Positions 60,172 through 64,000 of a stretch of 64,000 nucleotides of DNA are shown here, one piece after another. Location: assembly GCA_028023455.1 (NCBI GenBank), contig JAQFVV010000017.1:4808098-4872097 (forward strand), in the 5' to 3' direction. A program made the position numbers and the translations under genes. Every line of letters begins with the position of its first letter. The first letter of the stretch is position 1. The notes under the pieces are model-generated. The model was given only the letters and a program-made list of their open reading frames with translations, ran no database searches and was not told the origin of the DNA. The stretch comes from Epiperipatus broadwayi (lineage: Eukaryota > Onychophora > Udeonychophora > Euonychophora > Peripatidae).

Positions 60172-60706
60172 ATGGGAATTTTAGAAACTAGATCTAAACA
60201 CAAACTCTGAGCGTTTATGAAACAGTTTCTATTCAGCTTGCAAGCATGAATCTTTTAGACACGTAATGTCTTCAAACTCAGCATAGCAAGCCAGATAGCT
60301 ATATGGGTCTGATCTCAGTTCAGCATCACCACATAGTAGAAGCCTCTGCAATATATATCATTGCTAGAAAGACCTCAAAGGTACATTTATGAAAAACAAA
60401 AAACAAGTTAAAAACTTGCTAACGCTTGTATTTATGTCAACAGATGGCGTTCTACCAAAAACATCATCGAGCATATGTTTATATAAACATCAGAGCCTGC
60501 TCTGATGTTTATGTAAATGATATATATTGCAGAGGTTTCTACTATGTGGTGATGCTGAACTGAGATCAGACCCATATAGCTATCTGGCTTGCTATGCTGA
60601 GTTTGAAGACATTACATGTCTAAAAGATCCATGCTTGCAAGCTGAATAGAAACTGTTTCATAAACACTCAGAGTTTGTGTTTAGATCTAGTTTCTAAAAT
60701 TCCTGT

Positions 60707-60750
60707 CTTTCACTGATGATAGCAAATAGCTTGAAATCATGATCTGAAAG
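60707..60750 (+). ncRNA. Hammerhead ribozyme B2-3, inverted unit
   Basis: Plus strand: CTTTCA 60707-60712, CTGATGA 60713-60719, stem II TAGC with GCTT, GAAATCATGATC, TGAAAG 60745-60750. Identical in all functional positions to B2-1. Cleavage predicted after 60744. Confidence 0.85.
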
Positions 60751-60944
60751 TGGAATTAAAGTTAGAGATAGTGAATGCATGCTCTGACGTTTATGTAAAC
60801 ATACGCTTGACGGTGTTTTTGGTAGAATACCATCTGTTGACATAAATACAAGCGTTAGCAAGTTTTTAACTTGTTTTTTGTTTTTCATATATATATGCAT
60901 ATATAATAAAATGTAATTATATTCCAAATAACGCTAAACAACAT

Positions 60945-61290
60945 GGGTGTGACAAGAATCTCAGCCTCAGGGTGGCCTTTGAGCATTCCATCATCAGATT
61001 TTCAATTGGATGGACGGTTGAAGAGTTGGAGTGTGGAGTAGATTGAAGCCTGTCCATTAAAGTATGAGGATTAGCTATCTTAATATATATCTAAGCACTT
61101 ATAGCATATATGTGTAGAGATGGTAATCTGGACCAACTGATGATTGCTGGTTTAGCATGAAATATGTATATTGGTGGTTATTTATCTTTTCAACATATAT
61201 GTGTTCAAGTGTGTCAGTGTTATGAGATGGTGTGGAGAGTGGTGGGTCATGTAAAAGTCTGTGCTCATATACTCTATATATTAAATAAAA
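60945..61290 (+). repeat. Family C retrozyme-like unit, well preserved
   Basis: Nearly identical to 36050-36375 and extends further downstream ('ggtgggtcatgtaaaagtctgtgctcatatactctat'). The two copies probably share a recent source. Confidence 0.82.
61132..61175 (+). ncRNA. Hammerhead ribozyme, family C
   Basis: ACCAA with TTGGT, CTGATGA 61137-61143, stem II TTGCT with AGCAT, GAAA, stem III ATA with TAT around TG, triplet AUA ending at 61170. Same as the 36.3-kb copy except for one base in the stem III loop. Confidence 0.8.
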
Positions 61291-61439
61291 AAATAAATTC
61301 CACTTCAATCAATGGTAATATTGTACTTTAAGTTACATTTATCATGATTTTCAACTAAACTGACTTAAGTTCAAAATGGAGTAAAACAGTGTCAACCGGA
61401 AACCACGTCAATTTACATATGCCATAATTCACTAATTTC

Positions 61440-61745
61440 AATATTATGCATATATATATATATATATATATTGTACAATGATAAAGATATGTATAAGAGA
61501 TTATGGTCTATGCTAACTGAAGAGGGCTGGTTTAGCTCGAAATGTACATCTTGTGGATCAGAAATCTTTTTCACATGTCGTTGGTCACATGTTTACAATT
61601 ACACTACTCTGCAAAAGTATTAAAAGATAGAAACCAGTTTTTACCTTGCATGAGAGTGGTGTCGTGAAAATTACACTTTAGAAATATTATTCATTAAGTG
61701 GATAATCTCTAGTCTAATAAATGACTAATAAAAATTATTAATATA
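61440..61745 (+). repeat. Family D unit, degenerate
   Basis: 'aatgataaagatatgtataagagatt', 'ctggtttagc' and 'gatagaaaccag' occur in family D order. The core is CTGAAGA and dead. Confidence 0.65.
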
Positions 61746-62604
61746 CTATCCAATACCGATTGGTAAATAGCTTTCTAGATATTTTTAAGTGGACATAAAC
61801 CAAGAATAAAAACCACCCAAATCATCATCGGGTGAAAAATTGTCTTCTTATCTCATCTTTGTGGTAAGCCATTAGAAATTTTTTTGATTTGTTAGCAAGT
61901 TATTACTATTTTCTAAAATACTCAGAAAAACTAAATTTATAACATTTAAATACAGTTATACTTTATATCCCTAGAGTTTAAACGTAATTATAAGGCATTT
62001 GAACTCAGTTTTTGTATTGGTTGTATGAGATAGATTGGATAACTGAAGGAAGCTTCAACGTCTGGGTTCAAATCCCCGAATAATAAAATTATAAAAATGA
62101 ATGGAAAGGTTTAAAACTAAATACAGTATAATAATCGAAAATTAAATAGTTTAGCAGATGAAGACATTTAAATATTTAGTGCGTTGATAATGAAGAAGGA
62201 TGATAGAAAAAAGGATAAATTATAATCCTAGTAATTAAAACAGATTTTAAAAACAGAAGGAACAAAAAGGACCAATGCAATTGTATTTGAGAAAAAAATG
62301 AGTTAAATATTAATGTTTGAAGTATGTATCTACATGGATCTGAAATATGAGTAATCAAGAAAAATAAAAACAATTGGAACTACGTTGAAAGAACAAGTTG
62401 CTGGGATCGCAGCATTGAAAAATATGTTTTAAAGGATTATGGAATTTATTTTTCTGAACTGATGATTTTTGATAATGATCATTTTATTAAAAAAAAATAG
62501 TGATGTTAATTTAAAAGCCAATTACTTTAATCATCCCTGAAAAATTTAAATGATAATGCCATTATTGAAGATTTGTTTTGCATATTTTTTAAAAAAAGGA
62601 AAGA
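61746..62604. other. Unassigned stretch with a family C tail
   Basis: 62020-62085 ('ttggttgtatgagatagattggat' to 'gggttcaaatcccc') is the end of a family C unit. The rest shows nothing. Confidence 0.45.
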
Positions 62605-62690
62605 ATAATAATGGTTTTACTGCGCTCTAGCACCATATCCGATCTTGGAACCACCCGAACTCACCGCGGTCGCTCTATAGATTTAATAAT
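62605..62690. other. GC-richer patch of unknown nature
   Basis: 'ctgcgctctagcaccatatcc' to 'cgcggtcgctctatag' stands out in composition. It might be a SINE head or short exon. No motif proves either. Confidence 0.3.
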
Positions 62691-62769
62691 AAAAAAAAAC
62701 GTTCCTTCTTCAGTTGTATTAATATATATATATTTAAATATTGCTTTTATATTATTTGCAATATCTGTC

Positions 62770-63240
62770 CTCTATACCAGGGGTGGCCAACTTTTGTGTT
62801 CATAAGATCTACTTTTTATTTTTAAAATGTTTTGCGATCGACTTGTCATAGGCGTAGTCTAAATGGAGGGAGGTGTGAAATACGTACCATTTTTATATAT
62901 CGACCTAGTAAAAAAATACCAATTATTTAACGGGCCAAAAACTCATGTCGGGGGAATTAAAACAACATGAAATTATTAACAATATTTATTAATTCAAATT
63001 AGCTATATTAAATCAAGATTTAAAATATTATTATCAATAATGATATGGTTTAGTGGATACACCTATCTAGAATTGAAAAAAAAATTAGGACAAAAACAAA
63101 AAAACTTGGAAAATCTTGACTTAATTTGTTTCACTCGTTACCCGACAGCTCTTGCCAGATTGGCCTCGCGATCGACCAAAAATGGCTTTGCGATCGACCG
63201 GTGGATCACGATCGACTTGTTGGACACCTCTGCTCTATAC
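62770..63240. mobile_element. Non-autonomous hAT element with exact 8-bp duplication
   Basis: The 455-bp element (62778-63232) begins CAGGGGTGGCCAAC and ends in the inverse of CAGAGGTGTCCAAC. CTCTATAC flanks both sides (62770-62777, 63233-63240) and fits the NNNTANNN pattern of the Buster-type hAT group. 'GCGATCGAC' words repeat near both ends, as in many animal hAT elements. There is no transposase. Confidence 0.92.
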
Positions 63241-63594
63241 GATGATGGGAAATTTAAAAAATAGAAAAGTGAAGAAAAAAATCGGGTGTGTATTTGAAAA
63301 TAGATTTAAAAAATTAATAAATTAATCCCCTACTTGCTATTTTGTCATTTATCATGCAATAAGCATTAATCAATTACCCCCCCCCCCTTTAAAATACAAA
63401 TAAAAACGTAAGGATTTATAGTATTTATTCTAACAAGATGAATTATGTGAATAAAATCAATAATCTTAAGTAAAACTTAAATATTATTTTTAAAAAAACT
63501 TGTGAATATTTTTTTATATATTACAGAAAAAAAAATAATTGGTTGAATTACTAAATTATTATTACTATTATTATTACTATTTTTAGATTTATGT
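63241..63594. other. A+T-rich stretch with no recognised feature
   Basis: A short C run lies at about 63379-63387. No gene. Confidence 0.45.
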
Positions 63595-63965
63595 AATTTT
63601 ATAAGGGATTTGAACACAGACTTTCAAACTTCCCTCAGCTATTCAATCTATCTTGTACAATCGATGCGCATGACAATACACATGCGTAAAAGATAAATGA
63701 ACTCCAATATCCGAATTTCGTGCTGAAGTAGCACTCATCATTTAGACCAGACCATCATCTCCCACACACACATATATAATCAGGGCTCGGTTTATATATG
63801 AAATACATATATTGGAAATCATTTACCTTTTATGCATGTGTGCAATCATGTGTATTGGTTAAATGAGATAGATTGGATAGCTGCAGGGGCTTTAAGATCT
63901 GTCTTCAAATCCCTTATATAATTACATAACTCCAGGTATATTAATGTTATTACTGGTTTCAAAAA
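63595..63965. repeat. Family C palindromic copy
   Basis: Minus-strand copy (63600-63790) followed by a plus-strand part (63800-63960). The minus ribozyme has ATGATGA (the first core C is lost), an intact stem II GTGCT with AGCAC and GAAA. Confidence 0.7.
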
Positions 63966-64000
63966 AGAAACTTTGTTTAAGACTTGTATTTTTACATTAA

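Larger units (their letters stand above)
59637..60895. repeat. Family B2 array (400-bp units) with inverted last unit
   Basis: 'gtcaacagatgg' starts units at about 59638, 60037 and 60437. The third unit is cut short at about 60495 and a nearly full unit in the opposite direction follows to 60895. The join 'cagagcctgctctg' is a palindrome. Units are the B1 family with many substitutions ('caagc.tatttgtttac' forms vs 'caagcatatgtttac'). Confidence 0.85.

Overview
This window looks like non-coding, repeat-dense DNA from an invertebrate animal. It is very A+T-rich, has long AAT, TC, TA and CA microsatellites, tRNA-derived SINEs with oligo-A tails, decayed LINEs, a Penelope-like element and hAT and pogo/mariner-like miniature transposons. 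No open reading frame forms a convincing host gene. A mollusc such as a cephalopod fits this repeat mix, but the sequence does not prove the taxon.

The main discovery is that the commonest repeats carry hammerhead self-cleaving ribozymes. I found the motif by reading the conserved blocks: each has the CTGATGA core, a short stem II, GAAA, a short stem III, a cleavage triplet, and a stem I closed by flanking bases. Three superfamilies are present. Family A has a unit of about 452 bp and about 15 copies or fragments. Family B forms tandem arrays of 412-414 bp (13.75-15.18 kb) and 400 bp (59.64-60.89 kb), with one diverged single copy at 45.1-45.3 kb. Family C has a unit of about 470 bp and about 12 copies. 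Stem I sequences change between families with compensating changes on the other strand. Many A copies and one C copy sit between exact 10-14 bp target-site duplications, so they are retro-inserted units, like the 'retrozymes' described from other animals. Several copies have the 5' part inverted. A Penelope-like element (47.9-48.7 kb), of a group known to carry hammerheads and proposed as the source of retrozyme mobility, lies directly beside a family C dimer.

Layout: 0-9 kb holds scattered A and C copies, a hAT insertion and a LINE tail. 8.8-9.85 kb is a pogo/mariner-like element. 12.3-17.4 kb is a diverged 1.35-kb direct duplication with the family B array between its copies. 17.7-18.2 kb has the only GC-richer coding-like patch. 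20.8-23.3 kb holds several A insertions. 25.5-28.9 kb is a decayed RTE-like LINE on the minus strand, itself interrupted. 29.5-33.6 kb has nested A-in-C, a LINE tail and a SINE. 36-40.5 kb holds C copies, AAT tracts, a LINE split by a SINE, and a minisatellite split by C. 42.5-46.5 kb has a palindromic element with a tRNA-like centre, a SINE with a matching empty site 2.4 kb away, and the diverged B ribozyme. 47.3-51.5 kb has the C dimer, the Penelope-like element, A, and palindromic C copies. 52.7-57 kb has long foldback elements and a second pogo-like copy. 57.9-64 kb holds A, family D tandem units, the B2 array, C, and a clean hAT element.

All family names (A-D, B1, B2) are my labels. No database search was possible, so 'new' here means only that I do not recognise the exact sequence.
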